The notes: generated by a model not told the origin, from the sequence alone. DNA of 64,000 nt from Verrucomicrobiia bacterium (GCA_026125285.1 JAHCLO010000002.1:337115-401114), one strand, 5' to 3'; counted from the first letter of the stretch, positions 41,123-48,633 are shown. Numbers and translations: made by a program.

Positions 41123-42505
41123 GTGAGGGAAACGCAAGCCGCGAGGCAGCGCTCTGATGTCGGCGGCGCCGGAGAAATATCCTCGGCGGCGCGGTTGCAG
41201 GAGCAGTTCGGGTATGCGTATGATAAAGCTTGGAACTTGCAGAACCGGACCAACAACGCACTCGTGAGAACTTTTGGCGTGAACAACCTTCACCCCGTGA
41301 GATACCGCCGCGACCATCCGAGAAGTGACATCGCCAGACGCCGCACAGAGCTGAGACGGCTCCGCCAACCGAGGTTATCTCACGGGGTAAATGAACTGAC
41401 CAATGCCACACTCGGGGGAGCCCCGGCCGTTGCGCGGAGTTGCACTCCGCTGTATCGCCGAATTCCATTCGGCAAACCGGCGGATTGCTCGGTGGCGCCG
41501 TTGCCGGCCAACGCCTGCGGATTGCAAATCCGCGATACAGCAGGATGGAATCCTGCGCTACGAGCCTGCACCGATCACTCAACCCTCAACCTTCAACCTG
41601 CAACCGCTCACGCCTACTACCACGCCGATGGCAACGGCAACATCACGGCGTTGGTGAACACGAACGGGGCGGTGGCAGCGCGGTATGAGTATGACCCGTA
41701 CGGCAACCTGCTGGGCATGGCCGGGCCGCTGGCGGAGGCGAATCTGTATCGTTTCAGCAGCAAGGAATGGCACGCCAACGCGGGGCTTTATTACTACGGC
41801 TTCCGCTATTACGAGCCGAATTTGCAGCGGTGGATCAATCGGGATCCGATTGAGGAAAAAGGAGGAATTAACTTGTCTTGCTTCGCGCGCAATCATCCGC
41901 TGGTATTGATTGATCCCTTCGGTTTGACATGCGCTCCTGGGTTCTGGGAGGGGCTAATCCCATTTTGGGGGTCAGGCAAACAGGCAATTCATGATTTCGA
42001 GGAGGGGAAATGGGGATGGGGTATTTTCAATACCGCCATGGCGGCAACGGATATCATTCCCGGAGCAACCTTGGTGAAGGCGGGCCTGAAAGCTGGAGGG
42101 AAGGTTGGCGTTCGGGCGCTGTGGAAAACCGGAAGCCATAACTGGCCAAGCACTCAGGCATGGTACAAACGGGTTCATGAATTGCCAGACCACATGAACA
42201 CGCACCATGCGCTGGTGCCGCAACGCCACTTTGAAGGCACGAAAGCAGAGGCGCTATTCAACCAGCTGTGGAATCTCAAGCCACTTGACCCGAAAGTCCC
42301 CAAGCCACCTGGGTGGAGTGATGCCGACTGGTATCGCGCGTGGCACAATGCAGTCGAAGGAAAGGCAAACACACTCGTAGATCTCAATCTGGCCAAACGC
42401 TGGTGGCACGGCGCGCCGGATTGGGCCAAAGCCGCAGAAGTATCGTTGACTGGTGATTTGGTGAACGCAGCACTCAACCCCCACAGCAATGGCTGCCCTG
42501 AGTGA
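41123..42505 (+). CDS. Orphan RHS C-terminal fragment with toxin-like tip
   Basis: The open frame encodes 460 residues; the start is undefined. RHS core is recognisable from about 41200 (EQFGYAYDKAWNLQNRTNNAL), then an inserted 33-codon element, then NELTNAT, then about 200 bp of hairpins, then core again (AYYHADGNGNITALV, RFSSKEWHANAGLYYYGFRYY, NRDPIEEKGGINL, VLIDPFG). After PFG comes the variable tip: pretoxin-like GFWEGLIPFWGSGKQAI, then a domain with NTHHALVPQRHF and WYRAWHNAVEGKA. The THH signature suggests an HNH/EndoVII-like nuclease, by inference. The core between NELTNAT and AYYHADG is missing and no N-terminal export part exists, so it is a displaced tip. Two immunity-like genes follow directly. 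Confidence 0.75.
   Translation: MRETQAARQRSDVGGAGEISSAARLQEQFGYAYDKAWNLQNRTNNALVRTFGVNNLHPVRYRRDHPRSDIARRRTELRRLRQPRLSHGVNELTNATLGGAPAVARSCTPLYRRIPFGKPADCSVAPLPANACGLQIRDTAGWNPALRACTDHSTLNLQPATAHAYYHADGNGNITALVNTNGAVAARYEYDPYGNLLGMAGPLAEANLYRFSSKEWHANAGLYYYGFRYYEPNLQRWINRDPIEEKGGINLSCFARNHPLVLIDPFGLTCAPGFWEGLIPFWGSGKQAIHDFEEGKWGWGIFNTAMAATDIIPGATLVKAGLKAGGKVGVRALWKTGSHNWPSTQAWYKRVHELPDHMNTHHALVPQRHFEGTKAEALFNQLWNLKPLDPKVPKPPGWSDADWYRAWHNAVEGKANTLVDLNLAKRWWHGAPDWAKAAEVSLTGDLVNAALNPHSNGCPE
41291..41389. repeat. Family E palindromic element, 99 bp, inside the RHS frame
   Basis: The element is bounded by imperfect inverted repeats CACCCCGTGAGATACC and GGTTATCTCACGGGGTA. It is exactly 33 codons long and splits the conserved RHS motif NNL-NELTNAT. 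A second copy lies at 43962-44064. Confidence 0.85.
41434..41561. repeat. Cluster of four REP-like hairpins (family G) in the RHS frame
   Basis: Four 17-nt hairpins with 7-bp stems lie at 41434-41450 (loop TGC), 41457-41473 (TCC), 41517-41533 (GCA) and 41540-41556 (GGA). The first two are joined by TGTATC and the last two by its complement GATACA, so the cluster is two units in inverse orientation. GCTAC follows the last hairpin. The cluster occupies the place of missing RHS core. Confidence 0.9.
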
Positions 42506-42965
42506 TATCAAGGTGCCCGCAGCCATCTTTCCCTCGGACGGCAGGTTCAGGCTCTACACTGACCCCGACTTTTTCGTCACGACCACTAGGCGGAAGATTC
42601 GTCGAGGTGAACTTCGCGGAGCACTGCTAGTAGATTGGCACCGAAAGGTCTGGCGGGTAACAAGGGTTTGGAATGCTGGTTTTCCTCCCAAACGGTACCG
42701 ATGGGGACTGTGGTGGCTTTGGGGAAATTGTCGGGCAGGTGTTGAACTAGAAGCTCTGGTGGAACGGATGTCGCTTGAAGAGATGAAGTCGCGAATCATC
42801 GCCGGCATGAAATTAGAGCCAGACGCGCACGCCAGTGGAAAGCCGCAACTGAATCGGCGGATAAAGGCGGTTCGAGAGGGCAAGGATCTGCTGGAGATGC
42901 TGGAAACGGGAGGCTGGCTTGATCCTGAATGGGCAGCGGCGGTGCGACGTGGTGAAGTTACGTAA
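42489..42965 (+). CDS. Putative RHS immunity protein 1
   Basis: This 158-residue protein starts at an ATG that overlaps the end of the RHS tip by 17 bp, the classic position of an immunity gene. Residues 50-158 are very similar to the next gene: shared PPKRYRWGLWWLWG, ERMSLEE, GKPQLNRRIKAVREGK and LETGGWLDPEWAAAVRRGE. The N-terminal 45 residues differ more. There is no signal peptide, so it is cytoplasmic, as expected for a protein that neutralises a cytoplasmic nuclease. I do not recognise the family. The immunity call rests on position and on tandem duplication. Confidence 0.65.
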   Translation: MAALSDIKVPAAIFPSDGRFRLYTDPDFFVTTTRRKIRRGELRGALLVDWHRKVWRVTRVWNAGFPPKRYRWGLWWLWGNCRAGVELEALVERMSLEEMKSRIIAGMKLEPDAHASGKPQLNRRIKAVREGKDLLEMLETGGWLDPEWAAAVRRGEVT

Positions 42966-42969
42966 CAGC

Positions 42970-43479
42970 ATGAACGACCCCTCTATGCAGAAAAAGGCAA
43001 TGGCTGCGATTGATGAGGTTGCTGTTCCTTTCGCAGTTTTTGAAACTACGGGCACTTTTGGCAAGTTCGGTGATCGTGATCATTTTGTATCTCGATTCTC
43101 GCGGTGGCAGATTCAGCGAGGGTGTCTTCAAGAAGCCCTTATCGTTGATTGGCATGGCAAGGCCTGGCGGGTGAAGAGCATCCGGAGTGCAGGTCCCCCT
43201 CCTAAACGTTACCGTTGGGGTCTGTGGTGGCTATGGGGCATGTGTCGTGCAGATTTGGAGCTTGAAGCTTTGCCTGAACGGATGTCGCTTGAGGAAGTGA
43301 AAAGCCGAATCCTTGCGGGAATGAAACTGCAACCAGAGCGACATTCCAGCGGAAGGCCGCAACTAAATCGGCGCATAAAGGCGGTTCGAGAGGGCAAGAA
43401 TCTTCTGGAGATGCTGGAAACAGGAGGCTGGCTTGATCCTGAATGGGCAGCGGCGGTGCGACGTGGTGAAATTACTTAA
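42970..43479 (+). CDS. Putative RHS immunity protein 2 (tandem paralogue)
   Basis: This 169-residue protein starts with ATG at 42970, 4 bp after the previous stop. The last 110 residues are roughly three-quarters identical by eye to immunity protein 1, while the N-terminus (NDPSMQKKAMAAIDEVAVPF) is different and slightly longer. Tandem paralogues with a variable N-terminal part suggest diversification of toxin recognition. A different frame upstream (from 42919) is possible but would overlap the first gene. After its stop, sequence returns at once to RHS core (NSLNELTNAT). Confidence 0.65.
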   Translation: MNDPSMQKKAMAAIDEVAVPFAVFETTGTFGKFGDRDHFVSRFSRWQIQRGCLQEALIVDWHGKAWRVKSIRSAGPPPKRYRWGLWWLWGMCRADLELEALPERMSLEEVKSRILAGMKLQPERHSSGRPQLNRRIKAVREGKNLLEMLETGGWLDPEWAAAVRRGEIT

Positions 43480-43485
43480 CAGCTT

Positions 43486-43735
43486 GAATGAACTGACCAA
43501 TGCCACCCGCAGCGGGACGCTCACCGTGGCGGGCCTAGCCAGTCAGCCCGGAGTGAATCTGGATCACGTGGCCGTCAGTGGCACGGGCTTGAGCGCCGGG
43601 AACGCGAACGTGTATGCCGACGGCAGTTGGGCGCGGGCGGGCGCCACCCTGGCCAGCGGCAACAACAGCTACACCGCCACCGCCGAAGACACCTAAGGTC
43701 GCACCGCGCAGTACAGCGTGAGGGTGAACTGGCGC
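43486..43735 (+). pseudogene. Decayed RHS core fragment with in-frame stop
   Basis: The frame reads LNELTNATRSGTLTVAG, YADGSWARAGATLASGNN, TATAEDT, then TAA at 43694-43696, and continues in the same frame with GRTAQYSVRVN. RHS proteins of this group usually read through here (ED-x-GR), so the TAA is probably a nonsense mutation. The 20-bp stretch starting AATGAACTGACC also occurs at 41390-41409. Confidence 0.75.
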
Positions 43736-43808
43736 ATGGCGTCGGCGGTGCATTGCCAAACCCCACCAGATGGCACTGAGTCCCATGAGGAACAGATAGT
43801 GCAACGTG

Positions 43809-43884
43809 GTAGGGCGCGTCACTCCGTGCGCGCCGTTGGGAAGCCAGGAGTCAGTTGCGGCGCGCACGGAGTGACGCGCCCTAC
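43809..43884. repeat. Long perfect palindrome (27-bp arms, 22-bp spacer)
   Basis: Arms 43809-43835 and 43858-43884 are perfect reverse complements that begin GTAGGGCGCG and end CGCGCCCTAC. The plan matches the element at 23437-23510. It interrupts the decayed RHS core. Confidence 0.95.
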
Positions 43885-43961
43885 CCGCGGCCCGCAGTAT
43901 CTATCGGGACTTCTTTGTCGCAGTGTTGGGTTGGGTTGGGTGACCAACGAAGTGCGCTAGG

Positions 43962-44064
43962 TTTACCCCGCGAGATACAACTGCTTGCCCCCATCATGGC
44001 AGCCGAAGGCGGCACCCTCATTGGTAGGGTCGAACGCTTCTGAGCGGTTATCTCACGCGGTAAA
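43962..44064. repeat. Family E palindromic element, copy 2
   Basis: TTTACCCCGCGAGATA and TATCTCACGCGGTAAA bound a 103-bp element with an interior different from copy 1 (41291-41389). RHS sequence resumes about 40 bp after it. Confidence 0.8.
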
Positions 44065-44068
44065 TGAC

Positions 44069-44190
44069 GGGATGGTCGTGGTGCCGGAATGGCATTTCCA
44101 GCCGCAGGTTTCCACGAACATTCCGGTCAACACCATCAGCTACACGCGGGGCATTGATTTGAGCGGCGGTTTGCAGGGCTTGCCCCTTGA
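44069..44190 (+). pseudogene. Second decayed RHS core fragment
   Basis: The frame reads VVPEWHFQPQVST and NTISYTRGIDLSGGLQG, a late RHS core motif that normally lies between the NELTNAT and AYYHADG blocks. It is in the same frame as the fragment at 43486, with the long palindrome and element E between them. Nothing after LQG is recognisable up to 44383. Confidence 0.7.
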
Positions 44191-44383
44191 GCGAGAGGAT
44201 CGAGACAAACGAACCATGAGCACGAGCAGTGGTTTGATTATCAGATTTCCGACGCGGGTCTGCTCGCAAAGTCGCGGGCGGGATGAATTGCTTCTTAATG
44301 AATATCGTTGACGCGCGACAGTGCGCGGGGGAATTCTTCGCATGCCGTTTTGTGAAACGTAAACCAGCAACTCGAACAAGCTT

Positions 44384-45730
44384 ATGAACTTCAACCGCCG
44401 CCAGTTTCTTCGCACCACCACTGCCGCCGCGCTGGCTTTCTCCGCGGCGCCACTGCTCCGCGCGCAAGTTCCCGGTCGGAAATACCGCACCGCGCTCATC
44501 GGCTGCGGTTGGTGGGGCAACAACATTCTTGGAGAGGCGATGGCCAGCGGCGAGTGTCGCATCACGGCGCTGTGCGACGTGGACCGCCGCTTCCTCGACC
44601 GCACGGCCGCGCGGGTGAAGAAAGAATTGGGCGACGACGCCAAACCGTACGAGGATTACCGCGAGTTGCTGGCGAAGGAGAAGCCGGAGATTTGCATCGT
44701 CGGAACGCCGGATCATTGGCACGCCTTGCAGACCATCGCCGCGGTGAAGGCCGGCGCGCACGTGTACGTGGAAAAGCCCATCGGCCACACGATTCGCGAA
44801 GGCCGGGCGATGGTGAAGGCGGCGCGGGACACCGGACGCGTGGTGCAGGTGGGCACGCACCGCCGCGTCTCCCCGCACAACGTCAGCGGGCGCGAGTTCA
44901 TCCGCTCGGGCAAACTCGGGAAGATCGGCATGGTGCGCGCGTTTGTGCATTACGGCGGCGGGCCGGAACGTCCGCGCAAGAACATCGAACCGCCCAAGGA
45001 ATTGAACTGGGACCTCTGGTGCGGCCCGGCGCCGGTGCGGCCCTTCAATGGCGACATTGACAATCCCTGGGGCGGCGGCATCCATCCGCGCGGTTTCCGC
45101 AATTATCTCGACTACGCCAACGGCACGCTGGCGGATTGGGGCGTCCATTGGATGGATCAAATCCTCTGGATCACCGGCGAACGCTGGCCGACGAAGATCT
45201 TCAGCGTTGGGGGCCGACCCATCAAAGGACCGGCGATACTCACGGCGGAGGAGCAAACCACGGACGCACCGGATCATCAAATCGCGACGTACAAATTCAA
45301 CAGCTTCGATGTGACGTGGGAGAACCGTCAGTTCGCCGGGAACAACGCGGAGAAGGGCGAGAGCGTGGGGTGTTATTTCTACGGTGAACGCGGCACGTTC
45401 CACATGGGTTGGCAGAAAGGCTGGACGTTTTATCCCGTGAACAGCCGCGACCCGGTGATTCAGGAAGCGCCCAAGCTCGGTCAACCGGATGACCAGAACA
45501 TCAAGGAACTCTGGGCGGACTTCCTGGATGCGATCAAGCAAGGCCGCCGGCCCGTGAGCGACATTGAGGAGATTCACCTCTCCACGAATGTCACCCTGCT
45601 GGCCATGGTCAGCTATAAACTGGGCCGCAGCATCGAGTGGGACGGGGAGAAGGAAGAATGTGTGGGCGATCCGGCCGCCAACAAGTTGTTGCGGCGCGAA
45701 TATCGCAAGGGTTGGGAGTATCCCACCTGA
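44384..45730 (+). CDS. Gfo/Idh/MocA family oxidoreductase with Tat signal
   Basis: This 448-residue protein has a Tat signal NRRQFLRTTTAAALAFSAAP and would be exported folded with its NAD(P) cofactor. The Rossmann motif is ALIGCGWWGNNI (about residues 37-48), and the conserved EKPIGHTIREG holds the catalytic-type Lys. The C-terminal domain has NGTLADWGVHWMDQILW with the conserved His. Family members oxidise or rearrange sugars; exported forms are abundant in this phylum. The start codon follows the RHS debris by about 190 bp. It appears monocistronic and converges on the small gene at 45774. Confidence 0.93.
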   Translation: MNFNRRQFLRTTTAAALAFSAAPLLRAQVPGRKYRTALIGCGWWGNNILGEAMASGECRITALCDVDRRFLDRTAARVKKELGDDAKPYEDYRELLAKEKPEICIVGTPDHWHALQTIAAVKAGAHVYVEKPIGHTIREGRAMVKAARDTGRVVQVGTHRRVSPHNVSGREFIRSGKLGKIGMVRAFVHYGGGPERPRKNIEPPKELNWDLWCGPAPVRPFNGDIDNPWGGGIHPRGFRNYLDYANGTLADWGVHWMDQILWITGERWPTKIFSVGGRPIKGPAILTAEEQTTDAPDHQIATYKFNSFDVTWENRQFAGNNAEKGESVGCYFYGERGTFHMGWQKGWTFYPVNSRDPVIQEAPKLGQPDDQNIKELWADFLDAIKQGRRPVSDIEEIHLSTNVTLLAMVSYKLGRSIEWDGEKEECVGDPAANKLLRREYRKGWEYPT

Positions 45731-45773
45731 GCCGCGGAACTTGACCAGGGCTCCCCGCGGGGATGGCGGCGTC

Positions 45774-46049
45774 TCAAACGCCTTCGTAACAGCGGTAGAG
45801 CCGGTCGTTGAGGAACACCCGGCACTTCTGACCGAACAAGAGCTTGCGTTCCTTTTCAATGCGGACCTCCAGGCGTTCCTGGTCGCCGACCCGCAGGGTG
45901 TGTGTTTCCCGCAGAGGTTCGTTGAACAGCCGCACGCTGCGGCGGACTTCCGTCCGGTTGACCTTGATCACGGAGCGGCCGAATAATTGATCGAAGTTGA
46001 ACTCCACCAGGTGTCGCTCCAGCTCGCCTACCTCCAAACAGAACTTCAT
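45774..46049 (-). CDS. Conserved small hypothetical protein
   Basis: This 91-residue protein starts with ATG at 46049 (MKFCLEVGELERHLVEFNFDQ). It appears as an all-beta, soluble protein with FGRSVIKVN, RLFNEPLRETHTLRVG, ERLEVRIEKERKLLFGQ and a closing RVFLNDRLYRCYEGV. I have an impression of similar small proteins in this phylum but no function. There is no signal peptide or membrane helix. An in-frame extension to 46268 is less protein-like. Confidence 0.6.
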   Translation of the reverse strand: MKFCLEVGELERHLVEFNFDQLFGRSVIKVNRTEVRRSVRLFNEPLRETHTLRVGDQERLEVRIEKERKLLFGQKCRVFLNDRLYRCYEGV

Positions 46050-46228
46050 AACTTCACGTCTCCTTGCGGCCAGAAAAGCACAATCGTTGCCAGCCGCCGC
46101 AAAGTTGACGGAGGCACGAGGGCAGGTTTGGACCATGAGGTTTTCGAGGGAGTGCGGGGAACACACCTTGATTCGGGGAAACGAGATATGGCTTCTCCCT
46201 GCACTTAATTTGGACAACGCTGACCTGG

Positions 46229-47281
46229 ATGCGTGTAGGCAATTCACTACGAGCGCCTGGAAGTTCACGACGGCGACAAAGCTTGACGGTCGCTGCCGCC
46301 CTGGTGTGGGGGGGTGCGAGCGTGAGTGTTGCCCAGTGGTTCGATCAAGGGCCGGTATTCACAATCCTCGAAGAGAATGACCTGGTAGTGGATACGGACC
46401 GGCATTACACGCAGGGCGTCAAGCTGACCTATCTCCATGCGGACAACCGCTTGCCGGACTGGCTGGCACAGCTCTCACACCGGATCGGGGCGGTTGGGTT
46501 CTCGGTCCAAGCCAACCGAGTCGGAACCCAAATCGGCCAGAGCATCTACACGCCGGGCGATTTGTCGGCCCCCGGGCTGTTGACTGCGGATCGTCCCTAC
46601 GCGGGCTGGCTTTACACCGGGCTGATTCTCCAACGCCGTGGGTTGACGCCTGGAAACCAGCTTGTATTGGAGAATTTCCAATTGGACCTCGGCATCATTG
46701 GCCCGGAATCGCTTGCCGACCGGGCCCAGACCTGGGTCCATCAAGTCCGCGGGTTTGAAACGCCACGCGGCTGGGAGCATCAACTCAAGACCGAGCCTGG
46801 AATTGCCCTCAAGTATCAACGCACCTGGTTGTTTTCTCCAGGCCAACCCGTACAGCGATGGTTCGACCTCATTCCCCATGCCGGCATGAGCCTGGGCAAT
46901 GTGGAAACGTCGTTGCGCGTGGGTGGGGCAATTCGGCTGGGCTGGAATTTGACGGATGATTTCGGGGTGCAGACCATCAACGCACTGGCGACACCGGATG
47001 GCGGATGGTCGCCAACTCGTCGGCACGGACGCTGGGGCTTTTATGGATTTGCCGGCGCGGAAGGCAGTGCCGTGCTTTACACCGCGTTTCTCGACGGCAA
47101 TCTCTTCCACGAGAGCCACCACGTCCGGCGCGAACCGTTGGTCGGCGAGTTGAAGGCCGGGGGGGTGCTGGTCTGCAATCGTGCCGAGATGGGCGTGGTG
47201 TTGGTTCATCGCACGCGCGATTTCATTGGCCAGTCGGAGGAGAACCGCCACGGCTCCGTGTTTCTCAAACTGAAGTTCTGA
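46229..47281 (+). CDS. LpxR-like outer membrane lipid A deacylase family protein
   Basis: This 350-residue protein has a signal peptide (basic RRRQ, hydrophobic core about residues 19-34, likely cleavage SVAQ-WF). The mature part has LpxR family motifs: ILEENDLVVDTDRHYTQGVKL, ADRPYAGWLYTG and TPRGWEHQL, and alternating beta strands ending in LKLKF, an outer-membrane-like C-terminal Phe. LpxR removes the 3'-acyloxyacyl chain of lipid A. The conserved Asn and Asp of the N-terminal strand (ENDL) are present. Function may be a related barrel rather than lipid A deacylation. Confidence 0.85.
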   Translation: MRVGNSLRAPGSSRRRQSLTVAAALVWGGASVSVAQWFDQGPVFTILEENDLVVDTDRHYTQGVKLTYLHADNRLPDWLAQLSHRIGAVGFSVQANRVGTQIGQSIYTPGDLSAPGLLTADRPYAGWLYTGLILQRRGLTPGNQLVLENFQLDLGIIGPESLADRAQTWVHQVRGFETPRGWEHQLKTEPGIALKYQRTWLFSPGQPVQRWFDLIPHAGMSLGNVETSLRVGGAIRLGWNLTDDFGVQTINALATPDGGWSPTRRHGRWGFYGFAGAEGSAVLYTAFLDGNLFHESHHVRREPLVGELKAGGVLVCNRAEMGVVLVHRTRDFIGQSEENRHGSVFLKLKF

Positions 47282-47374
47282 GCGACCCGAGGCTTGATCG
47301 CCGGCCCGCGCCGTGGGTCGCCGCTCGCTAAAGACATTGCCAACGCGCAGTGAAACCAGCTACAACAAGCCGCG

Positions 47375-47878
47375 ATGCCAACGGTTGCTGACCAACTCCG
47401 CACCGCCCGCGAGGCCCGGAACCTCACCGTTCACGAGGTCGCCGACACCACCAAGATTCGGACAGACCATATCCGGGCACTGGAAGCCGGCGATTTTGAC
47501 GTCTTCACAGCGCCGGTTTACATCCGGGGTTTTGTCCGTACGTACTCGACGTTGCTGAAACTTGACGTGGCGCAGGTGATGGCGGCGCTGGATGCGGAAC
47601 TTGCGCAAACGGAGAAGTTCAGCGAGCCGCCGTCGCTGTCGGGCCAGCCGCGCGGCGCGCTGGATTTTCTGACGCTGCAACTCTCGAAGGTGAACTGGCA
47701 GAAAGCGATGGTGATCCTCGGCGGGTTGGTGGTGGTGGTAATTGTCGTCGTGAGCTACTGGCTCTGGCATGATTATCGTGAGCGCGACCCCCTGGCCGAT
47801 TTGCTGCCGGCAGTTTACCAGCCGACCCAGCATCAATCCGGCGACACCCTCCCTCTGCCGGCGCCACGCCAGCCGTAG
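47375..47878 (+). CDS. RodZ-like helix-turn-helix membrane protein
   Basis: This 167-residue protein has an N-terminal HTH_25 domain (QLRTAREARNLTVHEVADTTKI, RALEAGDFDVF, YIRGFVRTYSTLL), the hallmark of RodZ-type proteins that link MreB and the membrane. One membrane helix lies at about residues 111-129, followed by a short periplasmic tail. It is much shorter than E. coli RodZ and lacks the periplasmic beta domain. It lies upstream of, and convergent with, pgsA, a neighbour often seen with RodZ-like genes. Confidence 0.8.
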   Translation: MPTVADQLRTAREARNLTVHEVADTTKIRTDHIRALEAGDFDVFTAPVYIRGFVRTYSTLLKLDVAQVMAALDAELAQTEKFSEPPSLSGQPRGALDFLTLQLSKVNWQKAMVILGGLVVVVIVVVSYWLWHDYRERDPLADLLPAVYQPTQHQSGDTLPLPAPRQP

Positions 47879-47909
47879 CGCAGGATGCTCTCCCGCCGGA
47901 CGGGCAAGT

Positions 47910-48500
47910 TCAGAGATCGGTCAGGTATAAAGCGCGATTGCGCCACAGATAAAGGGACCCGGACAACAACGTTAGCGCCACCGCCACCCACTTTGAAGCT
48001 TCCATAAACCAAACTGCCCAAGCCTTTCCAAACAGGGACCAGCCAAACACCAATTCTCCGAAGCCAGCCCAGGACGGGTAAGCCGCCACCACCAAAATGG
48101 CAATGATGGCCACGATCTGCGAGATGGTCTTGTGTTTGCCGTAACCTTCGGCGGCGAGGACGACATTCTTGGACGCGGCCAGGAGGCGCAGACCGGTGAT
48201 GGCCAGTTCGCGCGCCACGATGATGACCACCATCCACGCCGGCATCCAATTTAGCCCCACAAAGGCAATGAACGCCGAACACACCAGAATCTTGTCGGCC
48301 AGCGGGTCCATCAGGATGCCGAAATTCGTGATCAGCTTGCGGGAGCGCGCAATGCGGCCATCGAGGAAATCCGTAATCCCCCCGGCAGAAAACAGAACCA
48401 AGGCCAGGGTCTCGTAATACGGCAGGCGCGAAAACAGCACGACGAGAAACGCCACGGTCAGCGCGAGGCGGGATACGGTGAGCTTGTTCGGCAGGTTCAC
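47910..48500 (-). CDS. pgsA: CDP-diacylglycerol--glycerol-3-phosphate 3-phosphatidyltransferase
   Basis: This 196-residue membrane protein makes phosphatidylglycerolphosphate. The CDP-alcohol phosphatidyltransferase motif DG-x2-AR-x8-G-x3-D-x3-D is visible in FLDGRIARSRKLITNFG and ILMDPLADK. Four or more membrane helices are present. It starts at a GTG (MNLPNKLTVSRLALT). A long inverted repeat lies between it and the end of rimO, 57 bp upstream of its start. Confidence 0.94.
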   Translation of the reverse strand: MNLPNKLTVSRLALTVAFLVVLFSRLPYYETLALVLFSAGGITDFLDGRIARSRKLITNFGILMDPLADKILVCSAFIAFVGLNWMPAWMVVIIVARELAITGLRLLAASKNVVLAAEGYGKHKTISQIVAIIAILVVAAYPSWAGFGELVFGWSLFGKAWAVWFMEASKWVAVALTLLSGSLYLWRNRALYLTDL

Positions 48501-48556
48501 GCGAAAGTTCTAGTTCAATGGTGTCGAAAAATGAATCTCTAAATGCCGCGCAAAAT

Positions 48557-48626
48557 ACCCAAGGACCCAAATACCCAAAGTGGGTCGCCGCTGCTTTGCA
48601 CAAGTTGGGTATTTGGGTACTTGGGT
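48557..48626. repeat. Inverted repeat between rimO and pgsA
   Basis: 22-bp arms at 48557-48578 and 48605-48626 (TTGGGTATTTGGGT type) pair with one mismatch around a 26-nt loop. The arms themselves are repetitive. It may form a stem in the mRNA between the two genes; no T run follows on the minus strand. Confidence 0.8.
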
Positions 48627-48633
48627 TCTTGTT

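Noticed and set aside
44048..45859. A 603-residue minus-strand frame opposite the Gfo/Idh/MocA gene
   Set aside because: The plus strand carries an unmistakable Tat-exported oxidoreductase; the other frame has no coherent domain.
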